64,000 bases of DNA, from assembly GCF_005153485.1 (NCBI RefSeq), contig NZ_CP039740.1, positions 2,297,001 through 2,361,000 of the forward strand, in the 5' to 3' direction. Within the stretch, counting starts at the first letter, position 1. Every line of letters begins with the position of its first letter. Under the pieces are notes generated by a model, which saw nothing but the letters and a program-made list of their open reading frames with translations, searched no databases and had not been told where the DNA came from. This document shows, one piece after another, positions 33,375 through 43,237 of the stretch. The stretch is from Pseudolabrys sp. FHR47 (GTDB taxonomy: Bacteria; Pseudomonadota; Alphaproteobacteria; Rhizobiales; Xanthobacteraceae). The translations under genes were made by a program, and so were the position numbers.

Positions 33375-34610
33375 ATGAGTGTCGGCGGGCTCGCAGCGAC
33401 CAGGCTATCATCGTCGAAGCCGCAAACGAAAGCGCGCAGCGTCAGCATTCTCGGCGCTACAGGATCGATCGGCTCGAGTACGGTCGATCTTATCAAACGC
33501 TCGCCGGAACGCTTCCGCGTCGAAGCGGTGACCGCGAACAGCAATGCAGCGGCGCTGGCTGCGATTGCGCGCGATCTCGGCGCCCGTGTCGCCGTGCTCG
33601 CTGATGACGCCGGTTACGCCGATCTCAAATCGGCGCTTGCCGGTACCGGTATCGAAACCGCGGCGGGCGCGGCGGGCCTGATCGAAGCCGCGCAACGCCC
33701 GGCCGATTGGGTGATGGCGGCGATTGCAGGTGCCGTCGGCCTGAAGCCGACTTTGGCCGCGATCGAGCGGGGCGCGACCGTCGCGCTTGCCAACAAGGAA
33801 TGCCTCGTCTGTGCCGGCTCTTTGTTCATGCGCCGTGCGAAGATGTCCGGCGCGGCGGTGCTGCCGGTGGATAGCGAGCACAACGCCGTGTTCCAGGCGC
33901 TCGGTGCGGGTCGGCGGGAGGACGTGTCGCGGGTGATCCTCACCGCGTCGGGTGGACCGTTCCGGACCTGGACGCTGGACCAGATCAGGGCAGCGACGCC
34001 GGATCAGGCACTCAAGCATCCGAACTGGTCGATGGGCCCGAAGGTCACGATCGACTCCGCGACGCTGATGAACAAGGGCCTCGAGGTGATCGAGGCGCAT
34101 CACCTGTTCGGTCTTGCGCCCGACGAGATCGAGGTGCTGGTGCACCCGCAGTCCGTGGTGCATGGGCTGGTCGAGTTCCGCGACGGCTCGGTGGTCGCCC
34201 AGCTCGGACCGGCGGATATGCGGGTGCCGATCGCCCACTGCCTCGCCTATCCGGAGCGGCTCGACGGCCCGGTGCCACGGCTCGATCTGGCAGCCTTGCG
34301 CGAACTGACTTTCGAGAACCCGGACCTCACCCGGTTTCCGGCCCTCGCTCTGGCCCGGCAGGCGATGATGACGGGCGGCGCGGCGCCGACGGTGCTCAAT
34401 GCCGCCGACGAGGTGGCGGTCGCCCAATTCATGGCCGGGGGCCTGAGCTTCCCCGGGATCGCGGCGCTGGTCGAGGCGACCCTCGAAGCCGCCGCCAGGC
34501 GTGGGCTTCTGGCCGAGCCGGTATCCGTCGAGGCGGCTCTCGCCGTTGACCATACCGCGAGAGGACTGGCCCGTGAGCTCTTGCTCAATAATGCCGTAAA
34601 GGCATTCTAG
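33375..34610 (+). CDS. dxr: 1-deoxy-D-xylulose 5-phosphate reductoisomerase
   Basis: NADPH-dependent second step of the MEP isoprenoid pathway. NADPH-binding [17 protein letters not shown] lies near residue 25 and the metal/substrate residues in [23 protein letters not shown] and the flexible loop [12 protein letters not shown] 33375 ([16 protein letters not shown] upstream) is my choice; ATG 33363, overlapping cdsA, is nearly as good. About 411 residues. The stop codon is part of a palindromic repeat that starts the spacer. Confidence 0.94.
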   Translation: MSVGGLAATRLSSSKPQTKARSVSILGATGSIGSSTVDLIKRSPERFRVEAVTANSNAAALAAIARDLGARVAVLADDAGYADLKSALAGTGIETAAGAAGLIEAAQRPADWVMAAIAGAVGLKPTLAAIERGATVALANKECLVCAGSLFMRRAKMSGAAVLPVDSEHNAVFQALGAGRREDVSRVILTASGGPFRTWTLDQIRAATPDQALKHPNWSMGPKVTIDSATLMNKGLEVIEAHHLFGLAPDEIEVLVHPQSVVHGLVEFRDGSVVAQLGPADMRVPIAHCLAYPERLDGPVPRLDLAALRELTFENPDLTRFPALALARQAMMTGGAAPTVLNAADEVAVAQFMAGGLSFPGIAALVEATLEAAARRGLLAEPVSVEAALAVDHTARGLARELLLNNAVKAF

Positions 34611-34680
34611 TGCCCTGTTTCCGAAGTTCGTGATACGTTGAGGCAACCTCAGACACGAACTTCGGAAACGAAAGGGCACT
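34609..34680. repeat. Palindromic repeat 1 between dxr and rseP
   Basis: The ends AGTGCCC and GGGCACT enclose inverted arms TTTCCGAAGTTCGTG and CACGAACTTCGGAAA, around a loop of about 22 nt. It begins within the dxr stop codon. It is probably a mobile non-coding palindrome. Confidence 0.72.
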
Positions 34681-34695
34681 GGCAAGTATATTCGT

Positions 34696-34775
34696 ACTAG
34701 TGCCGCTTATCGATTTGAAGTTCCTGAAAGAATTTGCGGTAGACTGCACAGGAACTTCAAATCGGCGGCACTAGT
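34696..34775. repeat. Palindromic repeat 2 between dxr and rseP
   Basis: The ends ACTAGTGCCGC and GCGGCACTAGT enclose inverted arms CGATTTGAAGTTCCTG and CAGGAACTTCAAATCG (the left arm has TTAT and the right a G insertion near the junction). It has the same AGTGCC-type ends as the neighbouring repeat at 34609-34680 but different arm sequence. Confidence 0.72.
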
Positions 34776-34824
34776 CACCTTTCGGACATAGTGTGGCCCG
34801 TCTGGGCCGGGACGAGGATTTCAG

Positions 34825-35970
34825 ATGAGCGTTTTCGAGCAATTGGGCGCCTTCGGTGGCGGGGCGGCCGGCTACATCGTTCCGTTCCTGTTCGTCCTGA
34901 CCATCGTCGTGTTCTTCCATGAGCTGGGCCACTTCCTGGTCGCGCGCTGGTGCGGCGTGAAGGTCATGGCTTTCTCGATCGGTTTCGGGCCCGAGATTGT
35001 TGGCTTCAACGACCGTTACGGCACCCGCTGGAAGCTGTCGGCCATTCCGCTTGGCGGCTACGTAAAATTCCTCGGCGACGACAACGCTGCGAGCGTGCCC
35101 GACCACGAGGCCGCCAAGGCCATGAGCGAAGAGGAGCGCAAGGTTTCCTTCGTCCACAAGCCGGTTGGCCCGCGCGCGGCCGTAGTCGCAGCCGGCCCCA
35201 TCGCCAACTTCATCCTCGCGATCCTGATTTTCGCCGGCGTCTTCATGGTCGCCGGCAAACAGACCACCACCGCGCGCGTCGATACGATCCAGGACAGCAG
35301 CGCCGCCCAGGCTGCCGGGTTCAAGCCAGGCGACCTGGTGCTGTCGATCAACGGCAACAAGATCAGCAGCTTTGCCGATATGCAGCGTATCGTCAGCATC
35401 AGCGCGGGCGAGAAGCTCGCGGTTGAGGTCGATCGTGGTGGCGAGCGCGTCCAACTCACCGCCGTACCGCAGATGCGGGAAGTGAAAGACAACTTCGGCA
35501 ACGTCCACCGTCTCGGCGTGCTCGGCATCAGCCGGTCGATGGCTCCCGGAGACATTCGGACCGAGACGATGGGACCTGTCGCTGCCTTGGTGGCCGGCGC
35601 CCAGGAAACCTGGTTCGTGGTCGATCGAACCCTCTCTTACATCGGCGGGATTTTCGCGGGCCGAGAGAGCGCCGACCAGCTCGGCGGTCCGATCCGTATT
35701 GCCCAGGTGTCGGGCCAGGTGGCCACCGCCGGTTTCGTGGCGCTTTTGCACCTGACGGCGGTTCTGTCGGTGTCCATTGGCCTACTCAACCTGTTCCCGA
35801 TCCCTCTGCTGGATGGCGGCCACCTTTTGTTCTACGCGGTCGAGGCCGTCCGGGGCCGCCCGCTGTCGGAACGCGCCCAGGAGGTAGGGTTCAGAATCGG
35901 GCTGGCGATCGTGTTGATGTTGATGATTTTTGCAACCTTTAATGACATCCTCCATCTGGCGACGTCATAA
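34825..35970 (+). CDS. rseP: Site-2 zinc metalloprotease RseP
   Basis: Intramembrane protease that completes cleavage of anti-sigma factors and trims signal peptides. 381 residues: the zinc motif HELGHFLVARWCGVKV near residue 33, FGPEIVGF, a periplasmic PDZ domain (SSAAQAAGFKPGDLVLSING, about residues 155-230), and the C-terminal LFPIPLLDGGHLLFY that provides the third zinc ligand. It lies between dxr and bamA as in most proteobacteria. Confidence 0.95.
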   Translation: MSVFEQLGAFGGGAAGYIVPFLFVLTIVVFFHELGHFLVARWCGVKVMAFSIGFGPEIVGFNDRYGTRWKLSAIPLGGYVKFLGDDNAASVPDHEAAKAMSEEERKVSFVHKPVGPRAAVVAAGPIANFILAILIFAGVFMVAGKQTTTARVDTIQDSSAAQAAGFKPGDLVLSINGNKISSFADMQRIVSISAGEKLAVEVDRGGERVQLTAVPQMREVKDNFGNVHRLGVLGISRSMAPGDIRTETMGPVAALVAGAQETWFVVDRTLSYIGGIFAGRESADQLGGPIRIAQVSGQVATAGFVALLHLTAVLSVSIGLLNLFPIPLLDGGHLLFYAVEAVRGRPLSERAQEVGFRIGLAIVLMLMIFATFNDILHLATS

Positions 35971-36138
35971 TCGTTGCCGAGCTGCAACTTGATGAGGGGA
36001 AAGGGAAAGTCCGGCTGGCAGTTTCGTTTGCAGCGCGCCCAAAACGCTGTACAACGCTACCCGACGACGGGCCAAAAAGAGTCGGTCGGGGCCAGGTGCG
36101 GTATCGGCCGCAGGGACTAAAAAAAGGGCGCGTTGCGC

Positions 36139-38640
36139 ATGGGACTTAGTGTGCGGGTTGTTCGGGGACTGACCCTCTCTCTGGTCTTCCTCGGTGGTAT
36201 CCTTGTTGGGACCGCCGGTGTGACCATTTCCGCCTCCACGCCCGCTATGGCCCAGTCGGCGAGTTCGATCGCCGTGCAAGGCAACCGGCGCGTTGAAGCC
36301 GACACCATCCGTTCCTATTTCCGCGCCGGCCCGGGCGGCCGTCTCGGCGCCGCCGAGATCGACGAGGGCCTGAAGGCGCTTTACGCGACCGGTCTGTTCG
36401 AAGACGTCCGCACCAGCAATGCCGGCGGTCGTCTGGTCGTGACCGTGGTCGAGAACCCTGTGATCAATCAGGTCGCCTTCGAGGGCAACAAGAAGGCCAA
36501 GGACGACCAGCTCAAGCTCGAAGTGCAGTCGAAAGCGCGCGGCACCTTGTCGAAGCCGACGGTGCAGTCGGACGTGCAGCGCATCATCGAGATCTATCAG
36601 CGCAGCGGCCGCTTCGACGTTACCGTCACGCCGAAGATCATCGAACTGCCGAACAATCGCGTGAACCTTGTCTTCGAGATCAAGGAAGGCGAGAAGACCG
36701 GCGTCAAGGACATCCGTTTTGTCGGCAACAATGCGTTTTCGCGCAGCCGCCTGAAGGACGTCATCAAGACCGCGGAAAGCAACTTCCTGAGCTTCCTGCA
36801 GACCACGGACATTTACGATCCGGATCGCGTTGAGGCCGACCGCGACCTGCTGCGCCGCTTTTATCTCAAGCACGGCTATGCCGACGTGCGTATCGTTTCG
36901 GCGGTCGGCGAATACGATCCGTCGAAGAAGGGTTTCGTCATCACCTTCACGATCGACGAGGGCCCGCAGTATCGCGTTGGCACCGTCGAGGTGATCTCCA
37001 ACGTTCGGGCCATCGATACCAGCGACCTGCGCAGCAGGGTCAAGCTGTCTCCCGGCAGCATCTACAACGCCGACATGGTCGAGAAGAGCGTCGAAGCGAT
37101 GTCGATCGAGGCCGCCAAGCGCGGCTACGCCTTCGCCAACGTGCGCCCGCGCGGCGAGCGCAAGCCCGAGACGCGCACCATCAATCTTGCCTTTGTCGTC
37201 GAAGAGGGTGCGCGCGCCTATATCGAGCGCATCAACATCCGCGGCAATATCCGCACCCGTGACTATGTGATCCGTCGCGAGTTCGATATTTCGGAAGGCG
37301 ACGCTTATAACCGCGCGTTGATCGACCGCGCGGAGCGCCGCCTCAAGAACCTCAACTTCTTCAAGACGGTGAAGATCACCAACGAGCCGGGCTCGGCGCC
37401 CGACCGCGTCGTGGTCAACGTCAATGTCGAGGAAACCTCGACCGGCGAATTCTCCATCGCTGGCGGCTACTCGACCGCCGACGGCTTCATCGCCGAAGCC
37501 AGCGTTGCCGACCGTAACCTGATGGGCCGCGGCCAGTTCGCGAAGGCGGCCGTGACCTGGGGTCAGCGCACCCGCGGCATCGACCTGAACTTTGTCGAGC
37601 CCTATTTGCTTGGCTACCGCATGGCGGGCGGCATCGATCTGTTCGCGCGCAAGAACGACGCGTCGAACTCGGTTTCGTACGACATCACGACCTACGGCAC
37701 CAACCTACGTCTCGGTTTTGCGCTGACGGAGGAGCTGTCGTTCGCGCCGCGTTATTCGATCTACCGGCAGGAAATCACGCTGCCGGATCAGTACAATAAC
37801 TGTAAGTATCCAGGCACGACGCCGGGTTCGATATTCTCGTCCGGCACGCCGTCGGGCTATCACGCGCATGCTCTGCCGGTGACGCCTGGCGATGAGTGTT
37901 ATGCCGACGGCGAAGCTTCGCTGGCCGTCCGCAAGGAACTCGCCAATGGCCCGGTTACGGTGTCGATGGTCGGCTACACCACCGCCTATAACACGCTCGA
38001 CAACAACAAGAGCCCGACGTCTGGTCTCTATGCCGAACTCAAGCAGGACTTCGCTGGCGTCGGCGGCGACGTGAACTTCATCCGTACCACTGCCGAAGCG
38101 CGCACTTATTACGAAGTGGTGCCGGATGTGGTCGGCGTGCTCAAGGTGCAAGGCGGCAATATCTCGGGTTGGGGCAGCAAGGACCTGCGCATGCTGGATC
38201 ACTTCCAGATGGGTCCGAACATCGTGCGCGGCTTCGCCACCAATGGTCTCGGCCCGCGCGATCTGACCTCCGGCACCAACAACGACGCGTTGGGCGGCAC
38301 CAAGTTCTGGGGTGCAAGTGTCGAGTTCCAGACGCCGCTTTACTTCCTGCCGAAGGAGATCGGTATCAAGGTCGCGGCCTTTGCCGATGCGGGTAACGTC
38401 TGGGGCTATGAAGGTCCGACATCGTGGAGCGTCACCGGTGAAACCCTCGCGGTTGGTCTCGACAGCGCCAGCAACATCCGTTCGTCGGTCGGTGTCGGCC
38501 TGATCTGGGATTCGCCACTCGGACCGCTGCGCTTCGACTTCGCTTATCCGCTCAAGAAGTACTGCGCGCAGGCGACGTTGGGCGGCGAAGTCTGCGACAA
38601 AACGCAGATGTTCCGGTTCGGCGGCGGCACCAAGTTCTGA
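36139..38640 (+). CDS. bamA: Outer-membrane protein assembly factor BamA
   Basis: Central subunit of the BAM complex inserting beta-barrel proteins. 833 residues: signal peptide to AMAQ, five POTRA domains ([19 protein letters not shown] starts the first, about residues 38-430), then a 16-strand barrel with the Omp85 motif region [14 protein letters not shown] and the closing strand FGGGTKF with terminal Phe. ATG 36139 is preferred to TTG 36133. Followed by lpxD after 68 bp. Confidence 0.95.
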   Translation: MGLSVRVVRGLTLSLVFLGGILVGTAGVTISASTPAMAQSASSIAVQGNRRVEADTIRSYFRAGPGGRLGAAEIDEGLKALYATGLFEDVRTSNAGGRLVVTVVENPVINQVAFEGNKKAKDDQLKLEVQSKARGTLSKPTVQSDVQRIIEIYQRSGRFDVTVTPKIIELPNNRVNLVFEIKEGEKTGVKDIRFVGNNAFSRSRLKDVIKTAESNFLSFLQTTDIYDPDRVEADRDLLRRFYLKHGYADVRIVSAVGEYDPSKKGFVITFTIDEGPQYRVGTVEVISNVRAIDTSDLRSRVKLSPGSIYNADMVEKSVEAMSIEAAKRGYAFANVRPRGERKPETRTINLAFVVEEGARAYIERINIRGNIRTRDYVIRREFDISEGDAYNRALIDRAERRLKNLNFFKTVKITNEPGSAPDRVVVNVNVEETSTGEFSIAGGYSTADGFIAEASVADRNLMGRGQFAKAAVTWGQRTRGIDLNFVEPYLLGYRMAGGIDLFARKNDASNSVSYDITTYGTNLRLGFALTEELSFAPRYSIYRQEITLPDQYNNCKYPGTTPGSIFSSGTPSGYHAHALPVTPGDECYADGEASLAVRKELANGPVTVSMVGYTTAYNTLDNNKSPTSGLYAELKQDFAGVGGDVNFIRTTAEARTYYEVVPDVVGVLKVQGGNISGWGSKDLRMLDHFQMGPNIVRGFATNGLGPRDLTSGTNNDALGGTKFWGASVEFQTPLYFLPKEIGIKVAAFADAGNVWGYEGPTSWSVTGETLAVGLDSASNIRSSVGVGLIWDSPLGPLRFDFAYPLKKYCAQATLGGEVCDKTQMFRFGGGTKF

Positions 38641-38708
38641 TCGCCGCCCGCCCGGGCGGCGGCCATCCGGCGTCGGGGCTGGCGTCAGGCAAGTGCAGCA
38701 AGGTCGGG

Positions 38709-39761
38709 ATGAGCGAGCCGCTATTTCTCCGCGAGTCAGGCGGGCTGACGCTTGATGAAGTCGTCACGCTGACCGGCGCCACCATGGCGGCGGGCAGCGC
38801 CGGCGGACGTCGCGTAGTCAACGTGGCGCCGCTTGATCGTGCGTCGCCGTACGACATCACGTTTTTCGACAACAAGAACTTCGCCAAGGACGCGGCTGCG
38901 ACCCATGCGGCCGTGTGTCTGACGCGTGCCGACCTGACCGCTCTGTTGCCGTCGCGGACCACGGCGCTGATCGTGCGCGAACCGTTCAGGGCTTTCGTGC
39001 AGGTCTCGCGGGCGCTGTTCCCGGACTCTCTGCGACCGATATCGATCGTGTCCGCCGGTGCGACCGCAGGTGCGCATATCGAAGAGACAGCGCGCTTGGA
39101 AAGCGGCGCGACGGTAGAGCCGGGCGCGGTCATCGGCGCCGGCGCCGAGATCGGCAGCGGCACCGTGATTGGCGCGACCGCGGTGATCGGATCCGGCGTG
39201 CGTATCGGCCGCGATTGCTCGATCGGTGCCAGCGCCGTCATCAGCAATTCTCTGATCGGCGACCGCGTCATTATCCATCCCGGCTGCAAGATCGGCCAGG
39301 ACGGCTTTGGCTATGTCATGGGCGGTACCGGACATCTCAAGGTGCCGCAGATCGGGCGCGTCATCATTCAGGACGACGTCGAAATCGGCGCGGGTACCAC
39401 GGTCGACCGTGGCGCCATCCGCGATACCGTCATTGGCGAGGGCACCAAAATCGACAACCTGGTGCAGATCGGCCACAATGTCTCAATCGGCCGGCATTGC
39501 GTTCTGGTTGCTTTTACGGGTATTTCGGGCAGCGCCACGCTGGAGGACTTTGTTGCGATGGGCGCCCGGGCTGGCGCGATTCCCAACGTCACGATTGGCG
39601 AGGGTTCGCAGATCGCGGCATCGTCGAATGTCGCCAATGACGTGCCGCCCGGATCGCGGTGGGGTGGTTCCCCGGCCAAGCCGATGAGGCAGTGGCTGCG
39701 GGAAATCAAGATGGTCGAGCGGGCAGCGCGTCAAAAAGACAGCGTCGCGGCCGATGAGTGA
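38709..39761 (+). CDS. lpxD: UDP-3-O-(3-hydroxyacyl)glucosamine N-acyltransferase
   Basis: Third step of lipid A synthesis: adds the N-linked hydroxyacyl chain. 350 residues with an N-terminal uridine-binding domain (about 1-100) and a left-handed beta helix of hexapeptide repeats ([20 protein letters not shown] ...). The catalytic His is probably in [12 protein letters not shown]. The stop overlaps the fabZ start by 8 bp. Confidence 0.95.
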   Translation: MSEPLFLRESGGLTLDEVVTLTGATMAAGSAGGRRVVNVAPLDRASPYDITFFDNKNFAKDAAATHAAVCLTRADLTALLPSRTTALIVREPFRAFVQVSRALFPDSLRPISIVSAGATAGAHIEETARLESGATVEPGAVIGAGAEIGSGTVIGATAVIGSGVRIGRDCSIGASAVISNSLIGDRVIIHPGCKIGQDGFGYVMGGTGHLKVPQIGRVIIQDDVEIGAGTTVDRGAIRDTVIGEGTKIDNLVQIGHNVSIGRHCVLVAFTGISGSATLEDFVAMGARAGAIPNVTIGEGSQIAASSNVANDVPPGSRWGGSPAKPMRQWLREIKMVERAARQKDSVAADE

Positions 39762-40230
39762 GAGAGCCGTTATGGATGAAATGGTCACGACGCTGGAAGC
39801 GGCCGACATCGCGACGGTGATGCAGAGGCTGCCGCATCGCTATCCGTTCCTGCTTGTCGATCGTGTCGTCGATATCCGCGGCGATGAGTATGGCTGCGGC
39901 ATCAAGAACGTCACCATCAACGAACCGCAGTTTCAGGGCCACTTTCCCGGCAACCCGATCTTTCCCGGCGTGCTGATGATCGAGGGCATGGCGCAGACCG
40001 CGGGCGTGCTCTGCATCGGCGCGACGACGTCGGAACAACCGAAATCGGTGTTCTTCTTGACCATCGACAACGCAAAATTCCGTAAGCCGGTGAGGCCGGG
40101 CGACACGCTCGAATATCACATGACGCGCACGGCGCGGCGCAAGAACATGTGGTGGTACCGCGGCGTCGCCAAGGTCGCCGGCAACGTGGTCGCCGAAGCC
40201 GATCTCGGCGCCATGATTTCCGACCGTTAG
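39754..40230 (+). CDS. fabZ: 3-hydroxyacyl-ACP dehydratase FabZ
   Basis: Dehydrates 3-hydroxyacyl-ACP in fatty acid elongation, competing with LpxA/LpxD for the substrate. 158 residues with [16 protein letters not shown] (catalytic His) and [20 protein letters not shown] (catalytic Glu). The start at 39754 lies within lpxD; ATG 39772 is an alternative. The position between lpxD and lpxA is typical. Confidence 0.95.
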   Translation: MSERAVMDEMVTTLEAADIATVMQRLPHRYPFLLVDRVVDIRGDEYGCGIKNVTINEPQFQGHFPGNPIFPGVLMIEGMAQTAGVLCIGATTSEQPKSVFFLTIDNAKFRKPVRPGDTLEYHMTRTARRKNMWWYRGVAKVAGNVVAEADLGAMISDR

Positions 40231-40277
40231 CGCATGATCCCGAAAAGTGGGAACCGGTTTTCGGACAAGATCATGCG
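40231..40277. repeat. Palindromic intergenic repeat (GCATGATC type)
   Basis: CGCATGATC (40231-40239) pairs with GATCATGCG (40269-40277), with inner CGAAAA / TTTTCG arms around AGTGGGAACCGG. This is an abundant intergenic palindrome in Rhizobiales, here between fabZ and lpxA. Confidence 0.78.
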
Positions 40278-40293
40278 CAAAAAGAAGTGATTT

Positions 40294-41109
40294 ATGGCTG
40301 ATAGTCAGATTGACCCGAGCGCGCGCGTTGCATCCGGCGCGGTCATCGGCGCGGGCGTTCAAATCGGCCCGTTCTGCACCGTCGGCCCGAATGTGAAGCT
40401 CGCCGATGGCGTGCGCCTCGTTTCGCATGTCAACGTCACCGGCCACACCACGATCGGCGCGCGCACGATCGTTTATCCGTTCGCTTCGCTGGGCACGCCG
40501 CCTCAGTCGCTCGGCTACAAGGGCGAGCCGACGCGGCTCGAAGTCGGCGAAGACAACGACATTCGCGAACACGTCACCATGAACACCGGCACCGCGGCCG
40601 ATCGCGGCGTCACCACCGTCGGCAACAACTGCTTCTTCATGGTCGGCAGCCATGTCGCCCATGATTGCGTCGTCGGCAACAAGGTAATTTTCGCCAACAA
40701 CGTGCTGCTCGGTGGCCATTCGCAGATCGGCGACAATGTTGTGTTCGGTGGCGGCGTCGCGGTGCGCCAGTTCGTTCGCATCGGGGAAGGTGCGATGATC
40801 GTCGGCCTGTCCGGCGTGCGCGCCGATGTGATCCCGTTCGGCATGGCGCACGGACCCTTGGCCGATCTTGTCGGACTTAACGTTGTCGGTATGCGCCGGC
40901 GCGGTTTGAGCAAGAGCGAAGTGCATCGCGTGCGCGCCGCCTATCAAGACCTGTTCTTCGGCGATGGTGAGTTCAAGCCGCGTATCGACAAGGTGGCCGC
41001 GGACTACGCCGGTGACGCGCTGGTGATGCGCATCATCGAGTTCATTCGCGCCGGCAAAAGGCCTCTGACCATGGCCTCGATGCGCAACGGGGCGGAAGAC
41101 CTCCAATGA
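40294..41109 (+). CDS. lpxA: Acyl-ACP--UDP-N-acetylglucosamine O-acyltransferase
   Basis: First step of lipid A synthesis. 271 residues of hexapeptide repeats forming a beta helix, with GSHVAHDCVVGNKVIFANNV, the segment carrying the catalytic His, and a C-terminal helical domain. The stop overlaps the lpxI ATG (ATGA). Confidence 0.96.
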   Translation: MADSQIDPSARVASGAVIGAGVQIGPFCTVGPNVKLADGVRLVSHVNVTGHTTIGARTIVYPFASLGTPPQSLGYKGEPTRLEVGEDNDIREHVTMNTGTAADRGVTTVGNNCFFMVGSHVAHDCVVGNKVIFANNVLLGGHSQIGDNVVFGGGVAVRQFVRIGEGAMIVGLSGVRADVIPFGMAHGPLADLVGLNVVGMRRRGLSKSEVHRVRAAYQDLFFGDGEFKPRIDKVAADYAGDALVMRIIEFIRAGKRPLTMASMRNGAEDLQ

Positions 41110-41975
41110 ACGCCGATCTGGCCGCGCCGTCTGAAGGACCGCTGGCCATGATCTGCGGCGGCGGCGCTCTACCGATGGCCGTGGCCGACTATGTCGCGGC
41201 GCGCGGTCGCAAGGTCGTGTTGTTTCCGCTGACCGGCGCCGCCGATGGATTGCCGGTCGAACGCTATCCGCATCATCGGATCAGGATCGGACAGCTCGGC
41301 AAGTTCATGCGCCTTGCCCGCGCCGAAGGCGCGAAAGACGTCGTGTTCATCGGCTCGCTGGTGCGCCCGCGCATTCTGCAGACGATCCCCGATTTCAAGG
41401 CGTGGACCATGATGCCGCGCATCATCGCGGCGTTCCGGGGCGGCGACGATCATCTGCTCACCGGCATGGCGCGGCTTCTCGAAGAAGAAGGCTTTCGCTT
41501 GCGCGGCGCGCATGAGGTGGCGCCGGAAATTCTCGCGCCGCAAGGCGTCCTCGGCCGCGTGCAGCCGAGCGAGGCCGACCGCGCCGATATCGAATTCGGC
41601 CTCGACTATCTCGACGCCGCGAGCTCGTTCGATATCGGGCAGGCGGTCGTCGTTGCGAACCGTCATGTGCTCGCGGTCGAAGCCGTGGAAGGTACAGATT
41701 TAATGTTGGCGCGGGTCGCCGAGCTGCGTGCGAATGGCCGCATCCGCGCGGCGAGTGGCCGCGGTGTCATGGTGAAGGCGCCGAAACGCGATCAGGATCG
41801 CCGCTTCGATCTGCCGTCGATCGGACCGCGTACGGTGGAGAGTGTGGCGCAGGCCGGGCTTGCCGGCATTGCCGTTGTCGCCGGCGCCACCGTCATTGCC
41901 GAGGCTGACAAGCTCGCCACTGCCGCGGACCGCGCTGGCATCTTCATCGTCAGCGTGCCGGAACGGCTGCCATGA
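41106..41975 (+). CDS. lpxI: UDP-2,3-diacylglucosamine pyrophosphatase LpxI
   Basis: Alphaproteobacterial enzyme that replaces LpxH in lipid A synthesis, making lipid X. 289 residues with the DUF1009/LpxI layout: N-terminal ICGGGALPMAVADYVAARGR, QLGKFMRLARAEGAKDVVFI, DDHLLTGMARLLEEEGFRL and C-terminal VKAPKRDQDRRFDLPSIGP. It overlaps lpxA and lpxB by 4 bp each. Confidence 0.95.
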   Translation: MNADLAAPSEGPLAMICGGGALPMAVADYVAARGRKVVLFPLTGAADGLPVERYPHHRIRIGQLGKFMRLARAEGAKDVVFIGSLVRPRILQTIPDFKAWTMMPRIIAAFRGGDDHLLTGMARLLEEEGFRLRGAHEVAPEILAPQGVLGRVQPSEADRADIEFGLDYLDAASSFDIGQAVVVANRHVLAVEAVEGTDLMLARVAELRANGRIRAASGRGVMVKAPKRDQDRRFDLPSIGPRTVESVAQAGLAGIAVVAGATVIAEADKLATAADRAGIFIVSVPERLP

Positions 41976-43135
41976 CGGCGGCCGCGCCCGGGCCGCATGT
42001 CTATCTGGTCGCCGGCGAAGAGTCGGGCGATCGCCTCGGCGCGGCGCTGATCCGGGCGTTGCGCCGAGAGCGCCCCGATATCCGTTTCTCGGCCGTCGGC
42101 GGCAGTCACATGGCGGACGAGGGCGTGGCGAGCCTGTTTCCCCTCGGCGAGTTAGCAATCATCGGCTTCGCTGCCATCGTCAAAAACCTGCCGTCCATCC
42201 TCAAGCGCATCAACGAAACGGCCGATACCGTGGTGGCGGCGAAACCGGACCTGCTGGTTATCATCGACAGCCCGGAGTTTACTCATCGCGTCGCGCGCAA
42301 GGTGCGGGCGAGGGCGCCGCAGATTCCGATCGTCGATTATGTCTGCCCGTCGGTCTGGGCCTGGCGGTCCGGACGGGCCAAGGCGATGCGCGGCTATGTC
42401 GATCGCGTATTGGCGCTGCTGCCCTTCGAGCCCGCGGCCATGGCCCGGCTCGGCGGACCACCGACTGTCTTCGTCGGCCATCCGCTCGCCGAGCAGGTCG
42501 ACAAGCTTCGGCCCGAAGGCGGACCGGCGAGCCGGCTGGAAGGTCCGCCGCTGGTGCTCGCCATGCCCGGCAGCCGTTCGGGCGAAGTCCGGCGCATGGC
42601 AGAGGTATTCGGCGCGGCTCTAGGCCAACTGGCTGCCCAAATGGGCCCGTTTGAGGTGGTGGTGCCGACCGTAGAGCGGCTGGAGACGGCCGTCCGGGAG
42701 GCCGTGGCGCGTTGGCCGCTCCCGGCGCGGGTTGTGACGCAACCCCACGAGAAATACGCCGCTTTCCGCCGCGCCCGCGCCGCGCTGGCCAAATCCGGTA
42801 CGTCGACTCTCGAACTGGCCCTGTCCGGGGTGCCCATGGTCACGGGCTATAAGGTGGCCGGACTTGAGGCCGTCGTGGCCCGCCTGCTGATCAAGGTACC
42901 CTCCGTGATACTGGCTAACCTGGTCCTCGGCCGGAATGTGGTCCCTGAGTTCCTGCAGCAGGACTGCACGCCCAAAAACCTGGCTCAGGCGCTGGCGCCG
43001 CTGCTTGCGGATACGCCGGAGCGGCGGCAACAGGTGCAGGCTTTCGCCGAACTCGACGAAATCATGGCGCTCGGGCAAGGCTCGCCCAGTGAGAAAGCGG
43101 CGGCTGTCGTTTTGGCCACATTGCAGCGAATTTAA
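41972..43135 (+). CDS. lpxB: Lipid A disaccharide synthase
   Basis: Glycosyltransferase joining lipid X and UDP-diacylglucosamine on the cytoplasmic side of the inner membrane. 387 residues with the family start VYLVAGEESGDRLGAALIRA, YVCPSVWAWRSGRAKAM, GHPLAEQ and the C-terminal AKSGTSTLELAL. Coupled to lpxI by a 4-bp overlap. Last gene of the lipid A run. Confidence 0.95.
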   Translation: MTAAAPGPHVYLVAGEESGDRLGAALIRALRRERPDIRFSAVGGSHMADEGVASLFPLGELAIIGFAAIVKNLPSILKRINETADTVVAAKPDLLVIIDSPEFTHRVARKVRARAPQIPIVDYVCPSVWAWRSGRAKAMRGYVDRVLALLPFEPAAMARLGGPPTVFVGHPLAEQVDKLRPEGGPASRLEGPPLVLAMPGSRSGEVRRMAEVFGAALGQLAAQMGPFEVVVPTVERLETAVREAVARWPLPARVVTQPHEKYAAFRRARAALAKSGTSTLELALSGVPMVTGYKVAGLEAVVARLLIKVPSVILANLVLGRNVVPEFLQQDCTPKNLAQALAPLLADTPERRQQVQAFAELDEIMALGQGSPSEKAAAVVLATLQRI

Positions 43136-43237
43136 CCGTCGGCACTGCGAAAAGGTGGCGCCTGGTTCCCGGAACGCTTATTTTGCCTGTCCCGGCCCGA
43201 GATTTCGATTCCTGAGGCCCGAGCGGAAAACAACCCA

